From Pseudoruminococcus_B sp937901805 (GTDB taxonomy: Bacteria > Bacillota > Clostridia > Oscillospirales > Ruminococcaceae), in the NCBI GenBank assembly GCA_963560245.1, contig CAUWNS010000008.1:9494-73493 (forward strand): a stretch of 64,000 nucleotides of DNA. Direction: 5' to 3'. Positions 51,057 to 61,516 of the stretch are shown piece after piece. Under the pieces are notes generated by a model. The model saw nothing but the letters and a program-made list of their open reading frames with translations. It was not told where the DNA came from and did no database searches. Position 1 is the stretch's first letter. Each line of letters starts with the position of its first letter. A program made the translations under genes and the position numbers.

Positions 51057-52589
51057 TTATCCGCGCAGGGCGGAGACAATCCACTGGACGTCTTCCTTGG
51101 TCAGGGAGCGGGAGAGGAGCAAAAACGCGAGATAAAACAGGACTGTGACGGCAATCTGCAAGGTCAATGACAGAGTGGAAAGAGGAAGCGCAGAGGAAAC
51201 CAGGCGCGAGGCCATACACCCGCCGAAGATGGCCAGTACCGGCCCCAGAATACAGGAACAGGGCCGGATGGGGACTTTCGTGACCTTGATTAACCGGTTG
51301 GCGCTTAAAAATGCGTTGAGCATTTCCGTGACATAGATTGTCACCAAATACCCGGCGATTGCATAACGCGGCAGCAAAAACCATACAAGCACAACGCTGA
51401 CCGAAGCATCGATAAGATTGTACCGCATGGAACTCACCTGTTCTCCCAGCCCTTTGAGCATACCGTCCACGGCAGTGTCCAGGTACATGACCGGAACAAG
51501 CGGCGCCAGGATCTGGATAAACTGTACGGTATCCGCATTGTCATAGAGCAGCAGGCCGAATTCCTTGGCAAAGAAAAAGAAAATCCCGGACACACCAATG
51601 GCGAACATCAGGGTCAGCTGAAAAACCCTGCCCACAATCCGCTCAATCTGCATCGCTTTTCCCTGCTCTTTGCGTTCGGCAAGCTCCGGGACGATCAGCC
51701 CGGCAAAGGAAGTCAGCAACGCGGAAGGGAATAGAATCACCGGAAGCGCCATCCCCTGAATGATTCCATAGGCAGAAAGCGCCGTATCGGAGGAAATGCC
51801 GGATTTTTTCAGCCCTCTTGGAATCAACAGGTGTTCAATCGTCACAAGCCCGGAACGGGCATAGGCGGAAAAGGCCACTGGAATGGAAATGCTGAGCATT
51901 TTTTTGGTAATTCCCCGGTTTGAGCCGCGGCTTCTTCCCTGGGCGCGGTAGCGCCTGGCGTCGACCTGATACAGCACATAGGTCATCAGGAAAGAGCACA
52001 GTTCTGCCGCCGTTCCGCCGCCGATAATCGCGGCGCAGGCATAATCAATCCCAATATGCAGGGTCAGCGTAAGCCCCGCTATGGTCAGAGCGATACGGAT
52101 CACCTGTTCTGCGACCTGGACACAGGCGTTTTTAAAAACCCGGCGGACTGCGGTAAAATACCCCGCCATTGCAGAGGACATGGACAAAAACGGCATACTC
52201 AGCGAGAGCAGGCGCAAAGAGAGGATCGTTCGGCTGTCGGCCAGCCATACGTTTCCCACATAGTCTGCGCCGAGAAACAGAGCGGCCGCGGTACAGCCTC
52301 CAAAAAAAATACTGTAGGACAGGCAGCGCCGCATAATCGCGCGGGACTGATCTTCCCGCCTGCCGCCCAACGCCTCCGCCACCATCCTGGTGGAAGCCAG
52401 GTTGATCCCGGAGGTGGAAACCGTCACGCACAGGGTATAGACGGACAAAATCAACTGGTACAGCCCCATTCCGGCCGTCCCTATTTTTGTGGAGAGGTAG
52501 ACGCTGAAGGACAACCCTACTGCGCGCATGAGCAGCGCTGTCGCCGTAAGCAACGCGGTATTGAATAAAAACGCCTTGGTCTTTTTCAC
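51057..52589 (-). CDS. SpoVB/MurJ-type lipid flippase
   Basis: A 510-residue MOP-superfamily membrane protein with about 14 segments. GTAGMGLYQLILSVYTLCVTVSTSGIN (core: GMGLYQLILSVY) and the LASTRMVAEALGG stretch match stage V sporulation protein B and related peptidoglycan-precursor flippases. The frame extends to 52787, but a GTG at 52589 gives the natural N-terminus, KKTKAFLFNTALL; no strong ribosome binding site is visible. It lies between valS and the ribonucleotide reductase. Whether it flips lipid II for spores or another lipid-linked sugar is unresolved. Confidence 0.82.
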   Translation of the reverse strand: MKKTKAFLFNTALLTATALLMRAVGLSFSVYLSTKIGTAGMGLYQLILSVYTLCVTVSTSGINLASTRMVAEALGGRREDQSRAIMRRCLSYSIFFGGCTAAALFLGADYVGNVWLADSRTILSLRLLSLSMPFLSMSSAMAGYFTAVRRVFKNACVQVAEQVIRIALTIAGLTLTLHIGIDYACAAIIGGGTAAELCSFLMTYVLYQVDARRYRAQGRSRGSNRGITKKMLSISIPVAFSAYARSGLVTIEHLLIPRGLKKSGISSDTALSAYGIIQGMALPVILFPSALLTSFAGLIVPELAERKEQGKAMQIERIVGRVFQLTLMFAIGVSGIFFFFAKEFGLLLYDNADTVQFIQILAPLVPVMYLDTAVDGMLKGLGEQVSSMRYNLIDASVSVVLVWFLLPRYAIAGYLVTIYVTEMLNAFLSANRLIKVTKVPIRPCSCILGPVLAIFGGCMASRLVSSALPLSTLSLTLQIAVTVLFYLAFLLLSRSLTKEDVQWIVSALRG

Positions 52590-52730
52590 AGTTTCACCAC
52601 GCCTGTTTTCCGAATTTGCCGGAGCGCCTGCCCCGGTCAGCCTGTTTTTGGGGGAGCGGGACGGTGTCTTTTTCCTTCTATCCCTATGCGGAAAAACGGA
52701 CAAATATGGCTGACAGCCCGGAATACGGAC

Positions 52731-52774
52731 AAAAAAAGCCCCATACAGGAGAAATACCTGTATGGGGCTTTTTC
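52731..52774 (-). terminator. Terminator of the ribonucleotide reductase gene
   Basis: Stem AGCCCCATACAGG/CCTGTATGGGGCT with a 7-base loop and A/T tails on both sides, directly after the stop codon. Confidence 0.92.
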
Positions 52775-52787
52775 CCTTGCCGGACAA

Positions 52788-55061
52788 TTAGCTGCATTTG
52801 GAATACCCGCAGTTGCGGCAGATAACGCAGCCGCCCTCGTGCTGGACTTCAGCCCCGCATTCCGGGCAGGTATGGCCGTCGTCCTCTGCAATGCGCGGCC
52901 TGCGCTGTTTTCCGGAAACAGCCTGCGCTTTTTCAGAGTCGGCCTCCAGATGCGGGATTCCCCCGCTGTTTTTCTGGTATTCGGAAACCTTGAGGATAAC
53001 GCGGGCAATCGCGTCCGGGCAGGAGGTGCAGTGCATCCCCTGCTGGCGGATGGTGGACGGACAGCGGATCCCCTTGAGCTGGGCAATGATTTCCTCCACG
53101 CTTAAACCCGCCCGCAGGGAAATGGAAATCAAACGCGCCGTCGCCTCGGACTGGGAAGGGCACCCCCCCGCTTTCCCGGTGCTGGTAAAGACCTCGCAGA
53201 TCCCGTTTTCATCATAGTTTACCGTGACGTACAGGTTCCCGCAGCCGATTTTCATCCGCTCGGTAAACCCGGTGGTCACTGTCGGGCGGGGACGGGGTTT
53301 AAGCGAACCGGGCTGTGCATAGCAGTCTTCCGGAGGCTCTTCCCCGCTGACTTTCCCAATATTGAGCACCTGGCTGTCCCGGCTCTTGTCACGGTAGATG
53401 GTGACCCCCTTGCAGCCGAGCCGGTAGGCCAGCTTGTAGACTTCCGCCACGTCTTCATGGGTAGCGTCCTGCGTAAAGTTGACGGTTTTGGAGACGGCGT
53501 TGTCGATGTGCTGCTGGAAAGCCGCCTGCATCCGGATATGATATTCGGGGCTGATATCATGCGCGCTGACAAAGACGCGGCGGATATCTTCCGGGATCTC
53601 CTCAATATGGGCGAGGGTTCCCTGTTCGGCGATTTTTTGCAGCAGCTGCTCCGAATACAGCCCGCGTCGTTTGAGGACGTCCGCAAGAATCGGGCTTACC
53701 TCGGTCATATGGGTGGAATCCATGATATTGCGGATATAGGCATAGGCGAACACCGGCTCCACGCCGGAAGAACAGGAGGCGAGCAGGGAGAGCGTTCCCG
53801 TGGGCGCAATCGTCGTCACTGTGGCGTTGCGCAGCCCTTCAAACCGGCCGGAATAGATGCTGTCGTCAAACAGTGGGAAGCTCCCGCGCTCTTTGGCGAG
53901 CAGGCAGCTCTGCTGCTTGGCGGTATCGTCGATAAATTTCATCACTTTGCCGGCAAGCGCGACGGCCTCTTCAGAATTGTACGGAATCCCGAGCAGCAGG
54001 AGCATGTCCGCGAACCCCATAACCCCCAAACCGATTTTTCTTGTCTGCTTGGTGGTAAAATCGATCTGTTCCAGAGGGTACTTGTTGACGTCAATGACAT
54101 TGTCCAGAAAATGAACCGCATGTTTGACTGTATTCGCCAGCTTTTCATAGTCTACATGGAGCGATCCGTCCTCCGCCCCGCACAGCATATGGGAGAGGTT
54201 GATAGAACCCAGGTTGCAGGATTCATAGGGCAGAAGAGGCTGCTCCCCGCAGGGGTTGGTGCTCTCGATTTCCCCCATCGACGGGACGGCGTTGTCCCGG
54301 TTGAGCCTGTCAAGGAAGACGATTCCCGGCTCCCCATTCCTCCATGCGCTGTCCACAATTTTTTCAAAGACGTCCCGCGCGCGCAATTTCCCCGCCGCCT
54401 GTTTATGCACCGGGTTGATGAGTTCATATTCCTCGTCCGCCTCCACGGCGTGCATAAACGCCTCGGTAATCCCAACGGAGAGGTTAAAATTTGTAATATC
54501 CGCATTGTCCCGCTTGCAGTCGATAAATTCCAGGATATCGGGATGATCGACGCGGAGAATCCCCATATTCGCCCCGCGCCGGGTCCCTCCCTGCTTGACC
54601 GCCTCGGTCGCCATGTTGAACACACGCAGGAAACTGACCGGGCCGCTCGCCACCCCTCCGGTAGAATTGACCGCGCTCCCATTCGGGCGCAGGCGGGAAA
54701 AAGAAAAGCCCGTCCCGCCGCCGGATTTATGGATAAGCGCCGCCTGTTTGACCGCTTCAAAAATCGCCTCCATGCTGTCCTCCACTGGGAGCACAAAGCA
54801 GGCGGAAAGCTGGCCGAGCGGACGCCCCGCGTTCATCAGCGTCGGGGAATTTGGGAGAAAATCCAGATTGGTCATCATCTCGTAAAAAATATGCTCCACC
54901 GGGGCAATATCACAGCTTTTATCATACAGCAGATCCGCCTGTGCAACCGCGTGCGCGACCCGTTCAAACAACTGCTCCACTGTCTCGGTGAGATCCCCCT
55001 GTTCATCCCTCTTTAAATACCGGCGCTCTAACACCGTCATGGCGTTTTGCGACAACTGCAT
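52788..55061 (-). CDS. nrdJ: Adenosylcobalamin-dependent (class II) ribonucleotide reductase
   Basis: A 757-residue class II reductase. NSPTLMNAG and CFVLPVEDS lie near residues 75-95, GGGTGFSFSRLRP near 117, and the catalytic NPCGEQ with its radical cysteine and base near 285. NLGSINLSHM follows and the C-terminus has a zinc ribbon (CPECG, CRNCG) plus a redox tail with cysteines. It makes deoxyribonucleotides using B12, without oxygen. GGAGG lies 8 bases before ATG 55061. It acts alone; no nrdR is adjacent in the window. Confidence 0.95.
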   Translation of the reverse strand: MQLSQNAMTVLERRYLKRDEQGDLTETVEQLFERVAHAVAQADLLYDKSCDIAPVEHIFYEMMTNLDFLPNSPTLMNAGRPLGQLSACFVLPVEDSMEAIFEAVKQAALIHKSGGGTGFSFSRLRPNGSAVNSTGGVASGPVSFLRVFNMATEAVKQGGTRRGANMGILRVDHPDILEFIDCKRDNADITNFNLSVGITEAFMHAVEADEEYELINPVHKQAAGKLRARDVFEKIVDSAWRNGEPGIVFLDRLNRDNAVPSMGEIESTNPCGEQPLLPYESCNLGSINLSHMLCGAEDGSLHVDYEKLANTVKHAVHFLDNVIDVNKYPLEQIDFTTKQTRKIGLGVMGFADMLLLLGIPYNSEEAVALAGKVMKFIDDTAKQQSCLLAKERGSFPLFDDSIYSGRFEGLRNATVTTIAPTGTLSLLASCSSGVEPVFAYAYIRNIMDSTHMTEVSPILADVLKRRGLYSEQLLQKIAEQGTLAHIEEIPEDIRRVFVSAHDISPEYHIRMQAAFQQHIDNAVSKTVNFTQDATHEDVAEVYKLAYRLGCKGVTIYRDKSRDSQVLNIGKVSGEEPPEDCYAQPGSLKPRPRPTVTTGFTERMKIGCGNLYVTVNYDENGICEVFTSTGKAGGCPSQSEATARLISISLRAGLSVEEIIAQLKGIRCPSTIRQQGMHCTSCPDAIARVILKVSEYQKNSGGIPHLEADSEKAQAVSGKQRRPRIAEDDGHTCPECGAEVQHEGGCVICRNCGYSKCS

Positions 55062-55405
55062 TGACAATTCCTCCTATCAGCAATCCATTTTCCATATCAG
55101 TCCATCCTATCAAGCACAAGATATTGTATATAACAAAATCTATTTTATCCTTTTTATACAATAAATGCAAGAAAAGAAGATTTTTATAAAACACAAAAGA
55201 AAGTAAGGGTTTTTGTGAAATCCGTTAATTTTACAAAGATATTATCTTTGAATTGGATTTAAGCATTGAAAAGCACGGATTTTTCGGTATAATGGATAAT
55301 ATGGGGGAATATTTTTAAGCAAAACGACAATTCTCTAACAGGAGGCACTGAACAAAACAGTGCATGTTCTCACTACCAGAACAAAAAAGAAGGGTTGAAT
55401 TTTAT
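55062..55405 (+). promoter_or_regulatory. Divergent region with glycogen phosphorylase promoter
   Basis: Plus strand: TTGAAA (55266-55271), 16 bases, TATAAT (55288-55293), about 110 bases before the phosphorylase start. The AT-rich remainder toward nrdJ presumably holds the minus-strand promoter; no gene was seen. Confidence 0.7.
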
Positions 55406-57787
55406 ATGAACAAATTGACAATTAAGCGTGATTTCCTCAATATTTTGGGGAACGAATTCCTGACCTCTCCAGACCATGCAACGGACGAGCAGTTATATAA
55501 ATCCCTTTGCATGATGGTCCGGCAGCATCTGGAGGAGGAATACCGCCGCTTTACTGCAAACGCCAACTCCAACGGCCGGAAAAAAGTTTACTACCTCTGC
55601 ATGGAGTTCCTGATCGGCCGTTCTTTAAAGAGCAGTCTGTACAATCTTGGGATTGTGGACGATGTACGGGAAATTTTACAGGAAGAAGGCATCAAACTCG
55701 ATCGCCTCTACGAACAGGAGCCGGACGCTGGGCTTGGCAACGGCGGACTTGGCCGTCTCGCGGCCTGCTTTCTGCACTCCCTCGCTTCACTGGACTATCC
55801 GGCAACCGGGTATTCCATCTGCTATGAATTTGGCATTTTCAAACAGAAAATCATCGACGGCTGGCAGACGGAACTCCCGGACGACTGGCTTCCGGGCGGA
55901 AGCGTATGGCTGGAAGCCAGGCCGGAAGAGGCCGTTTCAGTCAAATTCGGCGGACATGTGGAGGAGTTCTGGGATCAGGGGTATCACCATGTCAATTACA
56001 AAGAGGGGGAAACCGTGAAAGCAGTCCCCTACGATATGTATCTCTCCGGATATGACTGCAAGGCCGTCAGCCTGCTTAGGCTCTGGAAAGCGGAAAGCCC
56101 CGGCTTTGATATGGAATTGTTCAACCGCGGCGACTATGTCTCCGCCATGAGCAAGAGCGCCCAAGCAGAAGCCATCAGTAAGGTCCTCTATCCAAATGAC
56201 AACCACATCGAAGGGAAAAAACTCCGGCTGCGCCAGCAGTATTTCATGGTAGCGGCTTCCATTGGGGATATTGTGGCAAAACATCTCGCCACCTACGGTA
56301 CTTTTGACAATCTGCATGAAAAGGTCGCTATTCACATTAACGACACCCACCCGACGCTGGCAATCCCAGAATTGATGCGGATTTTACTGGACGAATGCGG
56401 ATACACCTGGGAGCGCGCATGGGAGATTGTCAGCAAAACCTTTGCCTACACCAACCACACCATTATGAGCGAGGCCCTTGAGAAGTGGAATGAGGATATC
56501 TTTTCCGAGATGCTCCCGCGTATTTACCAGATTATCAAAGAAATTGACCGCCGTTTCTGTGCAGAAGTTTTTGACAGGACGCAGGATCTTGACAAGGTCT
56601 CCCGGATGTCCATCGTTGCCTACCATCAGGTGCGTATGGCAAACCTCTGCGTTGTCGGCAGCCATAAGGTCAATGGAGTTTCGCGTCTGCACTCAGACAT
56701 TATTAAGGAAAGCGTATTTAAAGACTTCTACGACGTATATCCGGAAAAATTCACCAATGTCACAAACGGCATTGCCTACCGGCGCTGGCTCTGTCAGGCA
56801 AATCCGGCGCTCACTTCCATGATAAGCTCCCTTATCGGCGACGGCTTCAAGCACGACGCCAACGAATTGGTGGGATTGATGAAGTATAAAGACGATGCCG
56901 GCGTTTTGGAAGAACTGGCAAAAGTGAAACGCCATAATAAAGAGGAGTTTGCAAAACACATTTTGGATATGACCGGCGTTATCATCAACACGGATTCCAT
57001 TTTTGACGTCCATGTTAAACGCCTGCATGAATACAAACGCCAGCACATGAACGCACTGCACATCCTCTCCCTTTACCGCAGGCTTCTGGAAAACCCAAAT
57101 GCAGACATCACCCCGCGCACCTTTATTTTTGGTGCAAAGGCCGCGCCGGGCTATTATATGGCAAAACAGATTATTAAGCTTATCTGCACCATTGGGAAAG
57201 AAATTGAGCGCAATCCGGTTTTGAGAGACAAAATCCGTATTGTCTACCTGGAAGATTACCGCGTCACCTTATCTGAACTGCTGATGCCGGCAAGCGAGGT
57301 CAGCGAACAGATTTCACTCGCTTCAACAGAAGCGTCCGGTACCGGAAACATGAAGCTGATGCTCTCCGGAGCCATCACCCTTGGAACTCTGGATGGGGCG
57401 AATGTGGAAATCCGGGAGGCAGTGGGCGATGACAACATTGTTATCTTCGGCATGACTACTCCTCAGGTACAGGAACTCCAGCAGAAGGGGTACCATCCGT
57501 CTGAAATTTATAACCGTAATCCGGAAATCCATGCCCTTGTGGATATGCTTGACCGTGGGATCGGCGGAGAAAACTTCAGTGATATCGCCAACATGCTGCG
57601 CAATTCGGATACCTATATGGCACTGGCAGATTTTGAATCCTACCAGAATGCACACCGGAAAATTCAGCAGCTATATGCCGACCAGAAAAAATGGCAGCAG
57701 ATGTCCCTTACCAATATCGCCCAATCCGGTCGGTTTTCATCGGACAACGCCATCAAAAACTATGCAAAAAATATCTGGAACCTGTAA
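55406..57787 (+). CDS. glgP: Glycogen/starch/maltodextrin phosphorylase
   Basis: A 793-residue GT35 enzyme releasing glucose-1-phosphate from alpha-1,4-glucans. Landmarks: ANSNGRKKVYYLCMEFLIGR (core YYLCMEFLIGR), GNGGLGRLAACFL, IHINDTHP and the pyridoxal-phosphate site EASGTGNMK near residue 650. ATG 55406 gives the usual start; the open frame begins 14 codons earlier. AAGGG is the only ribosome-binding-like site. The next gene is a GH13 glucan hydrolase, and B6 salvage genes lie 9 kb upstream. Family is firm. Confidence 0.96.
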   Translation: MNKLTIKRDFLNILGNEFLTSPDHATDEQLYKSLCMMVRQHLEEEYRRFTANANSNGRKKVYYLCMEFLIGRSLKSSLYNLGIVDDVREILQEEGIKLDRLYEQEPDAGLGNGGLGRLAACFLHSLASLDYPATGYSICYEFGIFKQKIIDGWQTELPDDWLPGGSVWLEARPEEAVSVKFGGHVEEFWDQGYHHVNYKEGETVKAVPYDMYLSGYDCKAVSLLRLWKAESPGFDMELFNRGDYVSAMSKSAQAEAISKVLYPNDNHIEGKKLRLRQQYFMVAASIGDIVAKHLATYGTFDNLHEKVAIHINDTHPTLAIPELMRILLDECGYTWERAWEIVSKTFAYTNHTIMSEALEKWNEDIFSEMLPRIYQIIKEIDRRFCAEVFDRTQDLDKVSRMSIVAYHQVRMANLCVVGSHKVNGVSRLHSDIIKESVFKDFYDVYPEKFTNVTNGIAYRRWLCQANPALTSMISSLIGDGFKHDANELVGLMKYKDDAGVLEELAKVKRHNKEEFAKHILDMTGVIINTDSIFDVHVKRLHEYKRQHMNALHILSLYRRLLENPNADITPRTFIFGAKAAPGYYMAKQIIKLICTIGKEIERNPVLRDKIRIVYLEDYRVTLSELLMPASEVSEQISLASTEASGTGNMKLMLSGAITLGTLDGANVEIREAVGDDNIVIFGMTTPQVQELQQKGYHPSEIYNRNPEIHALVDMLDRGIGGENFSDIANMLRNSDTYMALADFESYQNAHRKIQQLYADQKKWQQMSLTNIAQSGRFSSDNAIKNYAKNIWNL

Positions 57788-57881
57788 GAAAAAAGGGAAC
57801 CCCCTTGCGCCCTTACTCTCTCCCCATGTGAAAGCCGATGCATGGGGAGACTTTTTCGCCAGATGGAAATGAGGAAAAACT

Positions 57882-59741
57882 ATGTATTTCGACAGCCGGG
57901 ACGCCTTTTGCAAGCAGCCGTTCGGCGCCGTGGAAACGGGGAAACGCATCACCCTGCGCCTGAAATTAGATAAGGAATGGAACCCCCAGAATGTACGCCT
58001 GTTTATGTACTGCGTGCACACAGGCTCCGGAGAGTACCGCGGGATGAAACTCAGCGGGGAAACCCAAATGGAAAATATCTATTCCGTATCGTTCCCGGCA
58101 CCAAAGCCCGCCCTCTACCGGTATGGGTTTGAATATGACAGCAATGGGCAGAAAAAATATATCCGGCGTGGCCGGAAAACAGAGGCTGTTGTGTACGAAC
58201 AGACAAACCTCTGGCAGCTGACCGTCTATGAAAATACTTTTGATTCGGTTCAGCCGTTTGCAGGGGGAGTTCTCTATCAAATTTTCCCGGACAGGTTCTG
58301 TTATTCCGGAAAGAAAAAGGAGGACATCCCATCCGATCGGATTTTAAGAGACGACTGGGGCGGCATTCCGGAATACCGCCCACTTCCAAATGGAGATATC
58401 CTTAACAATGATTATTTCTGCGGGGATTTGCAGGGGATTTGCGAAAAGCTCCCTTATCTGAAAAGCCTGGGCGTCACCTGCCTATACCTGAACCCCATTT
58501 TTGAAGCGCATTCCAACCACCGCTATGACACGGCGGATTATCTCAAAATCGACCCGCTTCTTGGCACGGAGGAGGATTTTTCCTCGCTCTGCAAACAAGC
58601 CCATGCGCTTGGGATCCGAATTCTGCTGGACGGGGTATTCAACCATACCGGCAGCGACAGTATTTATTTTAACAGGAAAAACCGCTACCCCGGAAAAGGG
58701 GCGTATAATTCAAAAAAAAGTAAGTATTACGGATGGTATCTGTTCTCTAATCACCCGGATGAATATGCCTGCTGGTGGGGTGTAAAAATCATGCCTACCC
58801 TCAATAAGCAGAATCCCGCCGTCCAGCAGTTTTTTATGGGTAAAGACGGAGTGCTGCACCACTGGCTCTCCAGAGGAGCCGACGGTTTCCGCCTGGACGT
58901 GGCAGATGAGCTTGGCGATCTGTTTCTGGATGGGATTCATGCCCGGGTAAAAGCGGAAAATCCAGAAAATCTGGTCCTTGGGGAGGTCTGGGAAGACGCC
59001 AGCAATAAGGTCAGCTATAGTATTCAGCGCCGGTATTTACAGGGAAAACAGCTGGACAGTGTGATGAATTACCCGTTTAAAGACGCTATTTTGAACTTTT
59101 TTCAGGATCGCGACGGGGAAGAATTTTGCGAGCGGATTTTAACGATCGTCGAAAACTACCCCGCCCCGGTACTGAATTTGGTAATGAACTCCATTTCCAC
59201 CCACGATACCCTGCGTGCAATTACCGCGCTTGCCGGGCCGCCCCGCAACAGCCTTTCCCGGGACGCCCAGGCCAATTACCAGATGGACTCCGCAACTTAT
59301 CAGCACGGGAAATATCTGCTGAAAATGGCGGCGGCACTCCAGTTTACACTGCCGGGAATTCCCTGTATCTATTATGGGGATGAGGCCGGTATGCAGGGAT
59401 ACGGCGATCCCTTTAACCGGGGCTGCTTTCCCTGGGGACAGGAGGACAGGGAACTGCTCTCCTATTTCCGGGGACTGGGGAAAATGCGTGCAGATCACCC
59501 TCTTTTTGCATCAGCATCCATCTATTTCTGGGCTTGCAGAAAAGATTTTATTTTATATGAACGGTCTGATGGAGAGGAAAGCTGCATTGTCGCGGTGAAC
59601 CTCAGTGAGCAGAATGTAACGGAGCATATTGATTTGAGCGAATACGAATCTCTCCAGGCGTATGTGGGAGAAGTTGTGGATTCCCGCCTGATTGTCCCCC
59701 CTTATCAGGCAGGGATTTGTATTGGTAAACGTAAAAAGTAG
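57882..59741 (+). CDS. GH13 alpha-glucan hydrolase (neopullulanase/maltogenic type)
   Basis: A 619-residue protein, no signal peptide, so cytoplasmic. An N-terminal beta domain (about 1-125) precedes a GH13 barrel. Conserved regions: LLDGVFNHTG near residue 248, nucleophile Asp in FRLDVADE near 329, acid Glu in VLGEVWED near 364, and STHDTLR near 433. The N-terminal domain and sequence suit the cyclomaltodextrinase/neopullulanase branch. It follows glgP by 94 bases in the same direction and probably trims maltodextrins for it. A strong terminator follows. Confidence 0.9.
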   Translation: MYFDSRDAFCKQPFGAVETGKRITLRLKLDKEWNPQNVRLFMYCVHTGSGEYRGMKLSGETQMENIYSVSFPAPKPALYRYGFEYDSNGQKKYIRRGRKTEAVVYEQTNLWQLTVYENTFDSVQPFAGGVLYQIFPDRFCYSGKKKEDIPSDRILRDDWGGIPEYRPLPNGDILNNDYFCGDLQGICEKLPYLKSLGVTCLYLNPIFEAHSNHRYDTADYLKIDPLLGTEEDFSSLCKQAHALGIRILLDGVFNHTGSDSIYFNRKNRYPGKGAYNSKKSKYYGWYLFSNHPDEYACWWGVKIMPTLNKQNPAVQQFFMGKDGVLHHWLSRGADGFRLDVADELGDLFLDGIHARVKAENPENLVLGEVWEDASNKVSYSIQRRYLQGKQLDSVMNYPFKDAILNFFQDRDGEEFCERILTIVENYPAPVLNLVMNSISTHDTLRAITALAGPPRNSLSRDAQANYQMDSATYQHGKYLLKMAAALQFTLPGIPCIYYGDEAGMQGYGDPFNRGCFPWGQEDRELLSYFRGLGKMRADHPLFASASIYFWACRKDFILYERSDGEESCIVAVNLSEQNVTEHIDLSEYESLQAYVGEVVDSRLIVPPYQAGICIGKRKK

Positions 59742-59752
59742 CAGTTTATGCC

Positions 59753-59796
59753 AAAAAAGCACATCCTTTTGATAAACAAAAGGATGTGCTTTTTTA
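59753..59796 (+). terminator. Terminator between the GH13 and degV genes
   Basis: Perfect 18-bp stem (arms 59753-59770 and 59778-59795) with a 7-base loop; A/T tails allow bidirectional use. Confidence 0.92.
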
Positions 59797-59814
59797 CTTG
59801 CAAAATTTTGTGGA

Positions 59815-60684
59815 TTATCTCCGTTTAGGGCCCCGGACGATCATTCCGACTACAGTCGGGCCTGCATTAATGGAAATTGCAGCACCGATGCTGTAATCCC
59901 CCACCGGCCCATAGCCAAACTCCTTTTCTGCAAGGTCGCTTAACTGCTGTCCATAAGCAGGGATATCCCCATGTACCAAAAAATACGGCGTCTCCCCCTG
60001 TTTGCGTTCTTTCATAATTTCCAGCATTTTAGGCACAATATTTTTATCCCCGCGGACCTTGGTGATAATCTTTGTCTGTCCGTCGATGATACTGATAATC
60101 GGGCGCAATCCGAGCACTTCTCCCACAAAAGCGGCGGCACAACTCACACGTCCGGATTTTTTGACATATTCCAGGGTATAGGGGGCAAAATAGATCTCCA
60201 CTCTGGCAAAATAGTCTTCCAGGTACTCAACTGCCTGTTTAGCGCTGGCTCCCTTCTGCACCATCCGCGCCGCTTCCACTACCGGATAACCATACGCCAT
60301 GGTATAGGTTTTCGAATCCACCACATACACAGGAAAATCCTCCGGTGTACGCCCGGATTCCTCATAAAACATCTGCTTTCCGAGCAGGGCGGCGTCATAG
60401 ATTCCAGAGCCGGTCGAGTTAATTGTGATTAGAACGACCTCATCCACGCCTTTTTGTGCATACTCTTTCAACTTTTCACAGTATTGCAGTGCGGTAATCT
60501 GCGCATGGGTCGGCATTGCCTGTGCGCGCTTGAGCATATCATAAAATTCTTCATTGGTAAAGTCAATTGTCTCATGATACTCCTTTCCATCCACCTGGAT
60601 AGGAAGCGGAAGCACCTCAATCCCATATTCCTGCGACATCTCTTTTGGCAGATCACACGCGGAATCCACAACAAACTGAATCAT
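59815..60684 (-). CDS. DegV family protein (fatty-acid binding)
   Basis: A 289-residue two-domain protein that binds a fatty acid between its lobes. VDSACDLPKE at the N-terminus, ITINSTGSGIYDAA near residue 85 and YTLEYVKKSGR near 160 are family motifs. Related FakB proteins present fatty acids to the kinase FakA; no FakA gene is in the window. AAAGGA precedes the ATG. Confident for family, less so for role in this organism. Confidence 0.93.
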   Translation of the reverse strand: MIQFVVDSACDLPKEMSQEYGIEVLPLPIQVDGKEYHETIDFTNEEFYDMLKRAQAMPTHAQITALQYCEKLKEYAQKGVDEVVLITINSTGSGIYDAALLGKQMFYEESGRTPEDFPVYVVDSKTYTMAYGYPVVEAARMVQKGASAKQAVEYLEDYFARVEIYFAPYTLEYVKKSGRVSCAAAFVGEVLGLRPIISIIDGQTKIITKVRGDKNIVPKMLEIMKERKQGETPYFLVHGDIPAYGQQLSDLAEKEFGYGPVGDYSIGAAISINAGPTVVGMIVRGPKRR

Positions 60685-60949
60685 AAAATAAAATCCTTTC
60701 TAAACCTTCTTCCATATTCTTACACGGCGGCCTATCGGCAAACCGTTGTACCATTTATCGTTCCCTTTTGCAGAAAAACACGGACTTGCCTGAAACATCT
60801 TTTCACATGAAAACAGCCAAACCGCTTGTTTCCCATAAAGCCCGCTTTTCGAGCGAACCGCCGCCTCTCCGCGATCCCCGCTTGCCAAACGGCTTATCGT
60901 CCGGAGGCGTTGGCCACAGCCGTCAAAAAACGGAAATACAGGCGTATCA

Positions 60950-61465
60950 TTACTCTGTTTCCGCATCCTCCCAGGAGTATTGGGTAAGTTTTCCCTGGTT
61001 CACAAGCGCGGGAAAATCCCACTGCCGCAGCGTTTCATAGACAGCAACCGCCACCGTATTTGAAAGATTCAGGCTGCGCGCCTTCCCAATCATCGGCAGG
61101 CGGACACAACGGGATTTGTTTTCAAACAGCAATTGCTCAGGCAGCCCCGCATCTTCCCGTCCAAATACCAGATAGGCACCCTCCGGGTAGGAGACATCCG
61201 TATACCGCCGCTGTCCCTTTGTGGTAAAGAAATACATCTCCCCCTCCTGGTTACGGCGCAGAAAATCATCGAGATCAGAATAATAGGTGATATCCAGCAA
61301 ATGCCAATAATCCAAACCTGCCCGCTTTAGCTTTTTATCATCAATCTGGAAACCCATCGGCCCAACCAGATGAAGCCTTGCCCCTGTCGCCGCACAGGTA
61401 CGCGCAATATTCCCCGTATTCTGAGGAATCTGGGGTTCCACCAAAACAAGATTCAAGGAGGACAA
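60950..61465 (-). CDS. trmL: tRNA (cytidine/uridine-34 2-O)-methyltransferase TrmL
   Basis: A 171-residue SPOUT (trefoil-knot) methyltransferase. VLVEPQIPQNTGNIARTCAATG (core EPQIPQNTGNIAR) at the N-terminus and LVFGREDAGLP and LSNTVAVAVYE near the C-terminus form the SAM-binding knot. It methylates the wobble-base ribose of certain leucine tRNAs. The start is a TTG at 61465 (GAGGG 6 bases upstream); an in-frame TTG at 61456 gives the more usual N-terminus. Lies 265 bases upstream of degV, a gap in which no gene was seen. Confidence 0.93.
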   Translation of the reverse strand: MSSLNLVLVEPQIPQNTGNIARTCAATGARLHLVGPMGFQIDDKKLKRAGLDYWHLLDITYYSDLDDFLRRNQEGEMYFFTTKGQRRYTDVSYPEGAYLVFGREDAGLPEQLLFENKSRCVRLPMIGKARSLNLSNTVAVAVYETLRQWDFPALVNQGKLTQYSWEDAETE

Positions 61466-61516
61466 AAAATTCCCTCTTTTCCAATATACAATATTTAAAA
61501 ATAGATATATTTTTTA

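Noticed and set aside
53457..55016. 519-codon plus-strand frame opposite the ribonucleotide reductase
   Set aside because: Antisense to nrdJ with no ribosome binding site and no recognisable domain.
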